Of a stretch of DNA of 38,926 nucleotides, positions 15,300-23,155 are shown one piece after another. The notes under the pieces are model-generated. The model saw nothing but the letters and a program-made list of their open reading frames with translations. It was not told where the DNA came from and did not search any database. Source of the DNA: an uncultured Dysosmobacter sp. (lineage in GTDB: Bacteria; Bacillota; Clostridia; Oscillospirales; Oscillospiraceae); assembly GCA_934636905.1 (NCBI GenBank), contig CAKUBJ010000018.1:1-38926 (forward strand), given 5' to 3'. The position numbers and the translations under genes are program-made. How positions within the stretch are numbered: the stretch's first letter is position 1; each line of letters starts with the position of its first letter.

Positions 15300-17198
15300 T
15301 TACTTCTTCTCCTCGTCCACCCGCAGGCAGCGCATGGCGTTGAGGATGGCGATGAAGGCCACGCCCACGTCCGCAAACACCGCCAGCCACATGGGGGCTT
15401 TGCCCAGCGCACCCAGCAGCAGCACGATAGCCTTGACCGTCAGGGCAAAGATGATATTCTCGCGGACAATCCGCACCGTCTTGCGGGCAATCCGGATGGC
15501 GGTGGGAATCTTACCCGGCCGGTCGTCCATCAGCACCACGTCCGCCGCTTCAATGGCGGCGTCGCTGCCAAGGCCGCCCATGGCAATGCCGATGTCGGCG
15601 CGAGTCAGCACCGGGGCGTCGTTGATGCCGTCTCCCACAAAGGCCAGCTTCCCGGTTTCCTGCCGCAGCAGTTCCTCCACCCGGCATACCTTGTCGGCAG
15701 GCAGCAGTTCCGCGTGATACTCGTCCAGCCCCAGAGCGTCCGCCGTGGTGTGAGCCACCTCCTTGACGTCGCCGGTGAGCATGACGGTTTTCTTCACGCC
15801 CAGCGCCTTCAGCGCGGCAATGGCCTCCTTCGCGTCCGGCTTGGGCAGGTCGGAAATGACGATATGCCCGGCATAGAAGCCGTCAATGGTCACATGGACA
15901 ATGGTGCCCGGCAGTTCACAGGGCAGCCAGCTGACCTTCTGCCGCTCCATAAGGCGGCTGTTGCCGACCCCCACGCTGCGGCCGTCCACCCTGGCCATGA
16001 TGCCGTGGCCGGCAATCTCCTCCACGTCGCTGACCCGTTCCCCGTCCAGGGTCTTCCCGCAGGCTTCCCGCAGGGACACGGCAATGGGGTGGGTGGAATA
16101 CTGCTCTGCCAGCGCGGCGTATTCCAGCACCTGCTCCTCCGTGAAGCCCGCTTCCGGGTGGACGGCAGTAACGGAGAAGGTGCCCTTTGTCAGGGTACCG
16201 GTCTTGTCGAACACCACGGTGTCCGCCTTGGCCAGCGCTTCCAGATAGCTGCCGCCCTTTACCAGAATGCCGCATTTGGAGGCGCCGCCGATGCCGCCGA
16301 AGAAACTCAGCGGCACGGAAATCACCAGTGCGCAGGGGCAGGAGATGACCAGGAAGGTCAGGGCGCGGTGGAGCCATTCCGTCCAGGTCGTTCCCGCCAG
16401 AAACGCCGGCAGGGAGGGCAATGCCGCCAGCAGGATGGTGGGAATCAGGAACAGCGCCAGTGCGGCGTACACCACGCAGGGGGTGTAGTATCTTGCAAAG
16501 CGGGTGATGAACTGCTCGCTGACGGCTTTCTTTTCGCTGGAATTTTCCACCAGTTCCAGAATCTTGGACACGGTGGACTCCTCGCAGGGCTTGGTGACGG
16601 TAACCCGCAGCAGCCCCGTCAGATTCACGCAGCCGCTGATGATGTCATCCCCCGGCCGGATGCTCCGGGGCAGGGACTCACCGGTAAGGGCGGCGGTGTC
16701 CAGTGTGGAGCTGCCCTCCAGCACGGTGCCGTCCAGCGGCACCCGCTCGCCGGGCTTCACCACAATCACGGAGCCAACCGCCACGTCCTCCGGGTCCACC
16801 TCTTCCAGTCCGTTTTCCGTTTCCAGATTGGCGGTGTCGGGGCGGATGTCCATCAGCGCGGCAATGGAGGCCCGGGACTTGCCCACGGCATAGTCCTGAA
16901 ACAGTTCGCCGGTCTGATAAAACAGCATGACGAACACCGCCTCGGCGTACTCGCCGGTGGCATACGCCCCGATGGTGGCAATGGCCATGAGGAAGTTCTC
17001 GTCAAACACCTGCCCGTTGACAATGCCAAGGCCGGCCTTTCTCAGCACGTCATAGCCGATAAGCAGGTACGGAAGCAGGAAGCAGGCCGCCTGTACCCAG
17101 CCGGTGACGGGCAGCAGCTTCATCAGAATCAGCAGTGCCGCCGACATCAGGATGCGCGTCAGCACCTTTTTCTGCTTTTTGCTTAAAGTCGTCATCAT
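15300..17198 (-). CDS. P1B-type metal-transporting ATPase (Zn/Cd/Pb efflux)
   Basis: This 632-residue P-type ATPase carries the phosphorylation motif DKTGTLTKG, the TGES actuator loop (ALTGESLPRS), the HP motif (STHPIAVSL) and the hinge GDGINDAPVL. The ion-path motif ISCPCALVISVP, a Lys before TM7 and AxxDVGVAFIAILN near the C-terminus match the P1B-2 class exporting Zn2+, Cd2+ or Pb2+. No N-terminal metal-binding domain is present; instead a free HMA protein is encoded upstream in the same operon. ATG codons at 17198 and 17195 are both possible, after AAAGGAACGT. It is the last gene of an arsR-HMA-ATPase operon ending in a strong terminator. It corresponds to CadA/ZntA. Confidence 0.93.
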   Translation of the reverse strand: MMTTLSKKQKKVLTRILMSAALLILMKLLPVTGWVQAACFLLPYLLIGYDVLRKAGLGIVNGQVFDENFLMAIATIGAYATGEYAEAVFVMLFYQTGELFQDYAVGKSRASIAALMDIRPDTANLETENGLEEVDPEDVAVGSVIVVKPGERVPLDGTVLEGSSTLDTAALTGESLPRSIRPGDDIISGCVNLTGLLRVTVTKPCEESTVSKILELVENSSEKKAVSEQFITRFARYYTPCVVYAALALFLIPTILLAALPSLPAFLAGTTWTEWLHRALTFLVISCPCALVISVPLSFFGGIGGASKCGILVKGGSYLEALAKADTVVFDKTGTLTKGTFSVTAVHPEAGFTEEQVLEYAALAEQYSTHPIAVSLREACGKTLDGERVSDVEEIAGHGIMARVDGRSVGVGNSRLMERQKVSWLPCELPGTIVHVTIDGFYAGHIVISDLPKPDAKEAIAALKALGVKKTVMLTGDVKEVAHTTADALGLDEYHAELLPADKVCRVEELLRQETGKLAFVGDGINDAPVLTRADIGIAMGGLGSDAAIEAADVVLMDDRPGKIPTAIRIARKTVRIVRENIIFALTVKAIVLLLGALGKAPMWLAVFADVGVAFIAILNAMRCLRVDEEKK

Positions 17199-17212
17199 AC
17201 GTTCCTTTCAGG

Positions 17213-17241
17213 AAGCGCGCCGCCTGCCCGGCGGCGCGCTT
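17213..17241 (-). promoter_or_regulatory. Intra-operon hairpin between HMA gene and ATPase
   Basis: Perfect 12-bp stem AAGCGCGCCGCC/GGCGGCGCGCTT with a 5-nt loop occupies most of the 51-bp spacer. Only TTCC follows on the minus strand. It may be a partial terminator or a processing/stability site that sets expression of the ATPase relative to the chaperone. Confidence 0.55.
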
Positions 17242-17249
17242 TTCCGCTT

Positions 17250-17468
17250 TTACTTCAGATGCAGTTCGCAGTCCGGCTCAATCTTTTTGGCCGTGGTGAT
17301 GACCTGCTGCAGAATCTCGTCATAGCGGGCATCGTCGGCGTCCAGTGTCAGCTTCTGGGTCATAAAGCTGACGGAGGCGCTGTTGACGCCGTCAATCTTC
17401 CTGATGGCCTCTTCCACCTTGGCAGCGCAGTTGGCGCAGTCGATTTCAAATTTGTAGTGCTTCTTCAT
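17250..17468 (-). CDS. Stand-alone heavy-metal-associated (HMA) domain protein
   Basis: This is a 72-residue protein, MKKHYKFEIDCANCAAKVEE, with the HMA metal-binding motif DCANCAAK (CxxC). It has the ferredoxin-like beta-alpha-beta-beta-alpha-beta pattern of metallochaperones. The N-terminal DCANC motif is the form seen in Zn/Cd ATPase domains, as opposed to the MxCxxC of copper chaperones. It lies between the sensor and the ATPase, which lacks its own HMA domain, so it likely supplies metal to or regulates the pump. The ATG at 17468 follows AGGAGGAATTTAT; 19 upstream in-frame residues lack homology. Confidence 0.88.
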   Translation of the reverse strand: MKKHYKFEIDCANCAAKVEEAIRKIDGVNSASVSFMTQKLTLDADDARYDEILQQVITTAKKIEPDCELHLK

Positions 17469-17521
17469 GATAAATTCCTCCTGATTCAAAATATTCACAG
17501 AGAATGGACTCGGAATTACAA

Positions 17522-17884
17522 TCACTCAAGAATGTGCTCCAGCCCCTGATTGATGATGGTTTTCACATGGTCGTCTGCCAGCGAGTAAAACACCGTTTTA
17601 CCGTCCCGCCGGGAGGTCACCAGCCGGGCGTTTTTCAGTGCCCGCAGCTGATGGGAAATGGCGGACTGGGTCATGCCCAGCAGCGCCGCAATGTCGCACA
17701 CGCACATCTCCGCCTCAAAAAGGACGTACAGAATCCGGATGCGGGTGGAGTCGCCGAAGATACGGAACAGTTCCGTCAGGTCGTACAGGGTGTCCTCCCC
17801 CGGCATCTCTTTGCGGACTCGCTCCACGATTTCGTCGTGGGCATGCATGAACTCGCAGCATTCCACGTTATAGCGGTCTTCCAT
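17522..17884 (-). CDS. ArsR/SmtB-family metal-sensing repressor
   Basis: This 120-residue winged-helix repressor has the recognition helix region MTQSAISHQLRALKNARLV. It carries both known metal sites of the family: a CadC-like alpha3N set (Cys9 and Cys10 plus Cys61 and Cys63 in CVCDIA) and a SmtB/CzrA-like alpha5 set (Asp104, His106, His117, Glu120), matching SmtB even in residue number. This predicts derepression by Cd/Pb and/or Zn. Operator-like GAACA...GTTC sequences overlap its own promoter. It heads the HMA-ATPase operon and is divergent from a PaaI-type thioesterase. GGAGGGAACC precedes the ATG. Confidence 0.93.
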   Translation of the reverse strand: MEDRYNVECCEFMHAHDEIVERVRKEMPGEDTLYDLTELFRIFGDSTRIRILYVLFEAEMCVCDIAALLGMTQSAISHQLRALKNARLVTSRRDGKTVFYSLADDHVKTIINQGLEHILE

Positions 17885-17897
17885 GGTTCCCTCCTTT

Positions 17898-17950
17898 CAT
17901 TTGAACGTCTGTTCATGTGTTCATTGTATCACTCGTTCAGCTTTTGTCAA
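17898..17950 (-). promoter_or_regulatory. Promoter and ArsR/SmtB operator of the metal efflux operon
   Basis: The minus strand carries a perfect TTGACA (17945-17950), a 16-bp spacer and TACAAT (17923-17928). Just downstream, overlapping the start, is ATGAACAGACGTTCAAAT (17899-17916), an imperfect inverted repeat matching SmtB/CzrA-type operators; further GAACA/TGAAC half-sites lie between it and the -10 box. Placement over +1 fits repression that is lifted by metal. Confidence 0.75.
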
Positions 17951-18035
17951 CCCCTTTTTGAAAAAAGAATGGAAGCTGCCGAAGAAATATGCTACACTGC
18001 TTGAGAACGCTGAAAGGAAGGTTTACAAATACACC

Positions 18036-18467
18036 ATGGATGAAAAAGAACTGGCCAATCTCCGCAAGCAGGCAGAAGCCATCCGCTTCTCCGCATACAA
18101 TCACATTGAACTTGCTCTGGCGGAGCCGGATCACGCCGTATTCCGGCTGAACATCCGGCCGGAGAGTAAAAACTCCTACAATATTGTCCACGGCGGCGCC
18201 CTCTATACCATGGCGGACAATGCCTCCGGCTTCGCCGCCCACTCGGACGGCCGCAGCTATGTGACCCAATCCGGTTCCCTGCATTTCATCCGCAACCGGT
18301 CGGAGGGGGAAATTCGGGCAGAGGCGCGGGTGCGCCACCGGGGGCGGGCCACCTGCCTTGTATCCGTGGACATCTGCGACGAACAGGGCATCCTGCTGGC
18401 CACCGGGGAATTTGCCTTCTTCTGCATCGGTGAGGCCGCCGGAGACGGGGAAGCCCCCCGCCGGTAA
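18036..18467 (+). CDS. PaaI-family hotdog thioesterase
   Basis: This is a 143-residue single hotdog-fold protein. The central helix NIVHGGALYTMADNASGFAA has the HGG motif and catalytic Asp of the PaaI/YbgC-like group; the later LHFIRNRSEGEIRAEARVRHRGR strand pattern also fits. Such enzymes hydrolyse aryl- or acyl-CoA thioesters; the substrate is unknown. The ATG at 18036 begins the recognisable sequence (MDEKELANLRKQAEAIRF), but its nearest purine-rich stretch (GAAAGGAAGG) is about 15 nt away, so the start is less certain. A possible extended -10, TGCTACACT, lies near 17990. Confidence 0.85.
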   Translation: MDEKELANLRKQAEAIRFSAYNHIELALAEPDHAVFRLNIRPESKNSYNIVHGGALYTMADNASGFAAHSDGRSYVTQSGSLHFIRNRSEGEIRAEARVRHRGRATCLVSVDICDEQGILLATGEFAFFCIGEAAGDGEAPRR

Positions 18468-18576
18468 GCCCGCAGTTCTCTGCGGCGGCAGAGCGCAAAA
18501 ACAGGAACGCCGGCCGGCGGAACCGGGTCGTCTTTTGTAGGATGTTCCGAAAGTGCCGCCGCCCCGGAAAAAAAGC

Positions 18577-18605
18577 TTGAAAACAGGAAACCGCCGCCGT
18601 AGAAT
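18577..18605 (+). promoter_or_regulatory. nadE promoter
   Basis: TTGAAA (18577-18582), a 17-bp spacer and TAGAAT (18600-18605), with a short leader to the nadE start at 18636. Confidence 0.65.
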
Positions 18606-18635
18606 AGGGCATCATAATTCTGAAAGGGTGATCTC

Positions 18636-19406
18636 ATGGAATTTCACGCAAAAGAGCAGCTGCCCGGCCTGCTGGACTGGATGCGCCAGCAGATGCGCGC
18701 CTGCGGCGGCAAGACGGCAGTCATCGGCATTTCCGGCGGCAAGGACAGCGCCACCGTGGCGGCACTGGCCGTGGCGGCTTACGGGAAGGAAAACGTAGTA
18801 GGCGTCCTGCTGCCCAACGGTGTCCAGCCGGACATTGACTACTCCAACGGGCTGGTGGAGTTTCTGGGAATCCGCCACTATGTCTTTAATATTCAGGGGG
18901 GCACTGACGGCATCCTCAGCGAGATGACCCGTCTGGGCATGACCCCCAGCCGCCAGACCACGGTGAACCTGCCCTCCCGGATGCGGATGCTGACTCTGTA
19001 CGCCATTGCCCAGAGCGAGGACTGCGGCATTGTGCTGAACACCTCCAACCTCTCCGAGGACTGGGTGGGCTACTGCACGGTTTACGGCGACGCCACCGGC
19101 GCCTTCTCCCCTCTGGGGATGTACACCACCGAGGAGGTCATTGCGCTGGGGGCGGAACTTGGTCTGCCGGAAAAATTCCTGCTGAAGCCTCCCTCCGACG
19201 GGCTGAGCGGCCTCACCGACGAGGACAATCTGGGCTTTTCCTACCACGCCGTCAACGAGTACATCCGCAATGGTGTGGTGGAGCCGGAAATCAGGGAGAA
19301 AATCGACCGCCTGCACAGAGCCAGCCGCTTCAAGTTCCAGCTGATGCCGGTGTACCACAACGGCCTGCCCATGGCGCTGACGGACGAAACGGACTACTAC
19401 AAATAA
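18636..19406 (+). CDS. nadE: NH3-dependent NAD+ synthetase
   Basis: The 256-residue enzyme amidates nicotinic acid adenine dinucleotide to NAD+ using ATP and ammonia. The ATP-pyrophosphatase loop GISGGKDSAT (SGGKDS at residues 33-38) and the conserved NTSNLSEDWVGYCTVYGD and LPEKFLLKPPSDGLSG motifs are present. There is no N-terminal glutaminase domain, so free ammonia is the expected donor. AAAGGGTGATCTC precedes the ATG. It has its own promoter and a strong terminator. Being within about 700 bp of the thioesterase implies no functional link. Confidence 0.95.
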   Translation: MEFHAKEQLPGLLDWMRQQMRACGGKTAVIGISGGKDSATVAALAVAAYGKENVVGVLLPNGVQPDIDYSNGLVEFLGIRHYVFNIQGGTDGILSEMTRLGMTPSRQTTVNLPSRMRMLTLYAIAQSEDCGIVLNTSNLSEDWVGYCTVYGDATGAFSPLGMYTTEEVIALGAELGLPEKFLLKPPSDGLSGLTDEDNLGFSYHAVNEYIRNGVVEPEIREKIDRLHRASRFKFQLMPVYHNGLPMALTDETDYYK

Positions 19407-19444
19407 ATTCCGGAACCCCTGACGGATTTCGGGCGGAACGCATC

Positions 19445-19486
19445 AATCCCGCAGGGCGGCTCCTTTCGGAGCCGCCCTGCGGGATT
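19445..19486. terminator. Terminator after nadE
   Basis: Perfect 19-bp stem, arms AATCCCGCAGGGCGGCTCC and its complement, with a TTTC loop, followed on the plus strand by CTGATTGCTGCTTTTT. It separates nadE from the convergent SLH pseudogene. Confidence 0.8.
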
Positions 19487-19515
19487 CTGATTGCTGCTTT
19501 TTCAGATTCCGTTTT

Positions 19516-19965
19516 TCACTTGCCCTGTTCCGTGCGGTACAGGAAGGTGACAATCTGCGCTCTTGTGCAGGTGCCGCCGGGCAGGAGGTTTCTGCCGTCC
19601 CCCTGCACGATGCCGGCGGCCAGCGCCCAGTTCGTGGCCGGCCGTGCATAGCCGGGAACGGTGTCGGCGTCCTCAAAACCGGACACCAACTCCTGTAACG
19701 TCACGGCCTCCGGCGCCGCCCAGCGGAACAGGAAGGCCACCGTCTGCGCCCGGGTGCAGGGAGTGTCGGGGCTGAAGGTAGTATCAGACGTGCCGGTGGT
19801 GATGCCCTCACTCAGTGCCCAGCGGACGGCCTCGGTATACTGTTATGTGCCGTTTACCTCAGCCACTGCGTCCGCCGCCAGTGCCCCGGCAGGCAGCAGC
19901 GTCAGGCACAGCAGCAGGGAAAGCAGGACGCCAAGGCCCTGCCGCAGGATTTGATGGTGTTTCAT
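19516..19965 (-). pseudogene. S-layer-homology protein gene with one in-frame stop
   Basis: Reading from ATG 19965 (GGAGGAAACAAC before it) gives a clear signal peptide, MKHHQILRQGLGVLLSLLLC with a cleavage-like PAGALAAD, then NGT and a TAA stop at 19843-19845 (codon 41). The same frame continues with QYTEAVRWALSEGITTGTSD, then AQTVAFLFRWA and GYARPATNWALAAGIVQGDG to a stop at 19516. These are two SLH-like repeats that would anchor the protein to the cell wall. Total length would be 149 codons. A single base change (TAC or TAT to TAA) explains it, so the break looks recent. Read-through or a sequencing error is also possible. Confidence 0.78.
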
Positions 19966-19991
19966 GTTGTTTCCTCCATTTCTCCTTGTGG

Positions 19992-20231
19992 TCAGTGTTC
20001 CCGCTCCGCCATGGACAGCAGTTCGTCATGGCTCAGTTCCACGTTGCCGAAGCGGACAAAAATGCCGTTGGTCACGGCGCTGTCCCAAACCTGCGGGTTC
20101 GTCAGGGTGCGGAAGCAGATTTTGTCCAGATAGGGCTTCATGTCCAGCAGCAGCCGGCTGCCGGATACGAAATTCACCTGTAAAATGTGATTTGCCAGCG
20201 GCACCACGGCGCTGAGATACCTTCGCTCCAA
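19992..20231 (-). CDS. DUF2442-type protein
   Basis: This is a 79-residue protein read from a TTG at 20231: (M)ERRYLSAVVPLANHILQVNF, then LLLDMKPYLDKICFRTL and a C-terminal GIFVRFGNVELSHDELL. The pattern matches DUF2442, a small domain often found next to DUF4160 proteins and proposed to be part of toxin-antitoxin-like pairs. No DUF4160 partner is present here. TTG is favoured because AAAGGGGGA lies 8 nt upstream; an in-frame ATG at 20315 would start inside the terminator hairpin of the preceding gene. The SLH pseudogene follows 26 bp downstream and may share the transcript. Confidence 0.75.
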   Translation of the reverse strand: MERRYLSAVVPLANHILQVNFVSGSRLLLDMKPYLDKICFRTLTNPQVWDSAVTNGIFVRFGNVELSHDELLSMAEREH

Positions 20232-20262
20232 ACGGGAATCCCCCTTTCGTGTCTCCACATAA

Positions 20263-20295
20263 AAAATCCACCGTACCCACTGTACGGTGGATTTT
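20263..20295. terminator. Terminator of the LuxR-family gene
   Basis: Perfect 14-bp stem AAAATCCACCGTAC/GTACGGTGGATTTT with a 5-nt loop; on the minus strand the stem runs into TTTTTTATG. It lies 24 bp past the regulator's stop codon. Confidence 0.85.
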
Positions 20296-20318
20296 CCCGA
20301 TTCACAATTAACCAAAGG

Positions 20319-22799
20319 TCAGGTTTTGGAGGAAAACAACTCCGCCAGCCGCTTCCGCTTGGTGTGGGTGTCCCCCGCAATCCCCAGCTTGGAGTAAATC
20401 CGGTTGATGTACTGCTTGACGCTGCCCTCGGAGAGGAAGAGCCGTTCCGCAATTTCCCGGTTGGTCAGCCGCGCCGCCATCAGTTCCGCAAGCTGCTGCT
20501 CCCGCTCCGTCAGGGCAGCCAGCGCCTCCGGCCGGCGGCTGCCGGCTTGGCGCCGTTCTCCTTCCTCCCCCAGCCGGAGAATCTCCCGGGTCAGGTCAGT
20601 CCGTGGCATCTGGGGCAGCAGCGTTTTCAGGTACCGGTAATTTTCCACGAAGGGCAGGGCAAAGCCGTCCGGCCGGGCGTCGGCCAGTGCCCGGGAAAGC
20701 AGTGCCCGGGCGTCCTCCTCCCTGCCCAGCATGGCGTAGGCCGCCGCCGTCTGGATGCGGACGTGCATGGCCGGCAGGGCATAGTGCATGGCCTCGCATA
20801 CCGCCAGCTGAGGGGCGCTGCGGCCGATGACTCTGGCATACGCCCCCTGTGCCAGATACACCTGATTTTCAATCATCTCCATCATGGGCTTTCCCGGGGC
20901 GAGAATACCCACGGTGGACAGCCGGTGCTCCCTGAACAGTTCCGGGATGTGCTCCGTCTGCCCAAGGAGGGCGTGGTAATAGGCGGAGGTGGCGCTCCAG
21001 ATGTTGAGCCAGGCGAGGTTGTGGTGCCGCAGCAGGTCTTCATAGCGCTGCGCAAAGGTGCAGCGGGGCTTCACATCCGTATGCAGGGAGAGCCGCCGCG
21101 CCAGAAAGTCGCAGCACAGCGCCATGTTCTCCTGCCCGTTGTCCTCGATTTGGGCGTAGGCCCGTTCCAGTTCAATCTGGGCGTCCGTAAAGCGCCCCTG
21201 CAGGAAGGCCGCCTCCCCCCGCATGATGGTTTCCGCCCCCTGGCCGTGGCCGTCGGTAATCTTATAATAATGGGGCATACACTCGTCCATCTCTGCCAGT
21301 TCGCCCTCCAGCGCCCCCGGCTCCCGGTAGAACATCATCAGCACCGAGGGGGAGCCGAAGGTCCAGCCGCCGCTTTTCCGGATGCTGATGGCCGTGCGGG
21401 TCATCCGGGCGCTGGCACTGCGGTGCAGGCGGCTCATGGCGCTGATGTCGTTGTAGCAGAGGAAACTCATAATCAGGTCGCACTCCCCCAGCAGATTACC
21501 CCGCTCCGTGGGGGGCAGTTCCGGGTGCTCCCGGATGGCCGATAGCAAAAGTTCCTTCAACTCCAGCATTTTGGGGATATTCCGCCAGTTGAACATACTG
21601 CGCATCAGCACCAGAATGGCCAGGGGATGCGCCTTCAGCACCGGGAGGGGCACTTCCTCCATCCCCTCCAGCACCGTCCGGGGCTTCAGGGAGGACAGCA
21701 GGATGCCCGCGTCCTTCTCCACCACCCGCAGCAGCCCGTCATCGTCCCCGCCCCGGCGGTAGGCGGACAGGGCGTGGAGGTACATCCCCCGTTCCTCGTA
21801 CCATACGCCGTACCGCTGCCGGCAGCGGCGCTGCCGTTCCGGTGCCAGCGTCAGGAACGTGCGCTCCGCGCACTCCTTCATCATGTGGTGAAAGCGGTAG
21901 GTCACGCCGTCCGGCAGCCGCTTTACAAAGGCGTTCCGGGCGGTCAGCAGTACCAGCAGCGCCTCCGCCTCCGGGTCTTCCGTCACAAAGCGGGCCATCT
22001 CCGCCGTAAATTCGTCGGCAAGGCCCATGATCGCCAGAAACTCCCGCTGCTTTTCCGGAAGCGGGTCAATCATGGCGGCGGTAAACGTGGCATAGATGTC
22101 CGAATTCCGGTTCGGCAGCGTCCCCCGCTCGGAGAGGGTTCGCAGGTTCAGATAGACGGCGGAGAACCACCCCTCGCTGGAATACAGCAGGGCGTCAATT
22201 TCCTCATCGGAAAGGGCGGTGCCGCAGCGGCGGGCATAAATGGACAGTTCCGTGTGATTCAGCCGCAGCTGCTCCGTCCCCACCCGGTAGACCTTCGCCC
22301 CCAGCCGCACTTCCTCTGCGGCCGGCTGGAAGCGGTCCCGGCTGGCTACAATCAGGTGGACGCCGGCAGGCAGGCAGTTTGCAAGGGTGCAGAGGAAGCC
22401 GGCGGCGCGGTCGTCGGTCAGCAGATGGAAATCGTCGATGAAGATAAAGCAGGGCACGTCCCCTGCCAGTTCCCGGCACAGTTCCTCCGCCAGCAGCCCG
22501 CCGCCGGCGGCGTCCGTGGGGCAGGCGCAGTCCCGCAGAAAGTCAAACCCCGCCCGGGAAAAGGCGTCCTGTGCGCTTTTCCAGAAAATGGCCAGATTGT
22601 CGGAATACACGCTGATGCGGATGATTTTTATGGTTTCCGCCTTTGCCCGCTCCTCCAGATACCAGTTCACCGCCGTGGTCTTCCCGTATCCCATAGGCGC
22701 CACCACGGTGGTCAGCGCACTTTGGGAGATAGGGCGCAGGCTCTCCTGCAAACGCTCGGATATGTAGATGGCATTCAGGTTCCATTTCGGCTTCGGCAT
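20319..22799 (-). CDS. MalT-like LuxR-family ATP-dependent transcription regulator
   Basis: The 826-residue STAND-type regulator has a P-loop VVAPMGYGKTT (residues ~32-42), a Walker B-like FIFIDDFHLL and the sensor VASRD, then a winged-helix region and a long helical TPR-like array (roughly 330-740). It ends in a LuxR-type helix-turn-helix, LTEREQQLAELMAARLTNRE followed by IAERLFLSEGSVKQYINRIY. MalT relatives activate transcription after binding ATP and an inducer. The inducer and targets are unknown; the big surface glycosidase gene upstream is a candidate only by proximity. The ATG at 22799 has a weak GAGGGAAACGTC site. Confidence 0.9.
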   Translation of the reverse strand: MPKPKWNLNAIYISERLQESLRPISQSALTTVVAPMGYGKTTAVNWYLEERAKAETIKIIRISVYSDNLAIFWKSAQDAFSRAGFDFLRDCACPTDAAGGGLLAEELCRELAGDVPCFIFIDDFHLLTDDRAAGFLCTLANCLPAGVHLIVASRDRFQPAAEEVRLGAKVYRVGTEQLRLNHTELSIYARRCGTALSDEEIDALLYSSEGWFSAVYLNLRTLSERGTLPNRNSDIYATFTAAMIDPLPEKQREFLAIMGLADEFTAEMARFVTEDPEAEALLVLLTARNAFVKRLPDGVTYRFHHMMKECAERTFLTLAPERQRRCRQRYGVWYEERGMYLHALSAYRRGGDDDGLLRVVEKDAGILLSSLKPRTVLEGMEEVPLPVLKAHPLAILVLMRSMFNWRNIPKMLELKELLLSAIREHPELPPTERGNLLGECDLIMSFLCYNDISAMSRLHRSASARMTRTAISIRKSGGWTFGSPSVLMMFYREPGALEGELAEMDECMPHYYKITDGHGQGAETIMRGEAAFLQGRFTDAQIELERAYAQIEDNGQENMALCCDFLARRLSLHTDVKPRCTFAQRYEDLLRHHNLAWLNIWSATSAYYHALLGQTEHIPELFREHRLSTVGILAPGKPMMEMIENQVYLAQGAYARVIGRSAPQLAVCEAMHYALPAMHVRIQTAAAYAMLGREEDARALLSRALADARPDGFALPFVENYRYLKTLLPQMPRTDLTREILRLGEEGERRQAGSRRPEALAALTEREQQLAELMAARLTNREIAERLFLSEGSVKQYINRIYSKLGIAGDTHTKRKRLAELFSSKT

Positions 22800-22954
22800 G
22801 ACGTTTCCCTCCGTACACAGACGCGGATTCCGGAAATGCGGGCAGTTCCATATCTGGAATTATACCGGGTTTTCCCGCAGGTGTAAACCTTGTTCTTCCG
22901 TCTGTCCGGAGAGAGAAGCCGGAAAAAGCCGGCATTTGTCCGGCAAACGAAGAA

Positions 22955-23025
22955 CCAGCGTGTCGAAAAAGTCTTTTCGACACGCTGGTGCAAGTTTTTC
23001 TGCACTTGAAAAGTGCAGAAAACTT
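22955..23025. repeat. Two-hairpin dispersed element, copy A
   Basis: Hairpin 1: CCAGCGTGTCGAAAA/TTTTCGACACGCTGG (22955-22988), perfect 15-bp stem with loop AGTC. Hairpin 2: arms AAGTTTTTCTGCACTT and AAGTGCAGAAAACTT (22992-23025) with loop GAA and one bulged T. A related element in opposite orientation lies at 34173-34246. Adjacent sequence adds further stems at 23036-23066 (ACGAAAGA/TCTTTCGT). The 356-bp gap between the regulator and the SLH protein holds nothing else recognisable. Confidence 0.7.
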
Positions 23026-23116
23026 ATGATTCAAAACGAAAGACACCCCTCCTGGGTTTCTTTCGTAACTATCTTCCTTCCCGTCGCGCACATTTTTCGA
23101 ATTTATCGACAGTCTG

Positions 23117-23145
23117 GAACCACCACCCTTTTCAGGTGGTGGTTC
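23117..23145 (-). terminator. Hairpin after the surface glycosidase gene
   Basis: Perfect 11-bp stem GAACCACCACC/GGTGGTGGTTC with a 7-nt loop, 11 bp past the stop codon. No U-tract follows on the minus strand, so termination is plausible but not textbook. Confidence 0.55.
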
Positions 23146-23155
23146 TCATTGGAAA

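Noticed and set aside
19992..20315. Longer start at ATG 20315 for the DUF2442 protein
   Set aside because: It would begin inside the terminator hairpin of the upstream gene and adds residues with no family similarity; TTG 20231 has a well-spaced AAAGGGGGA.
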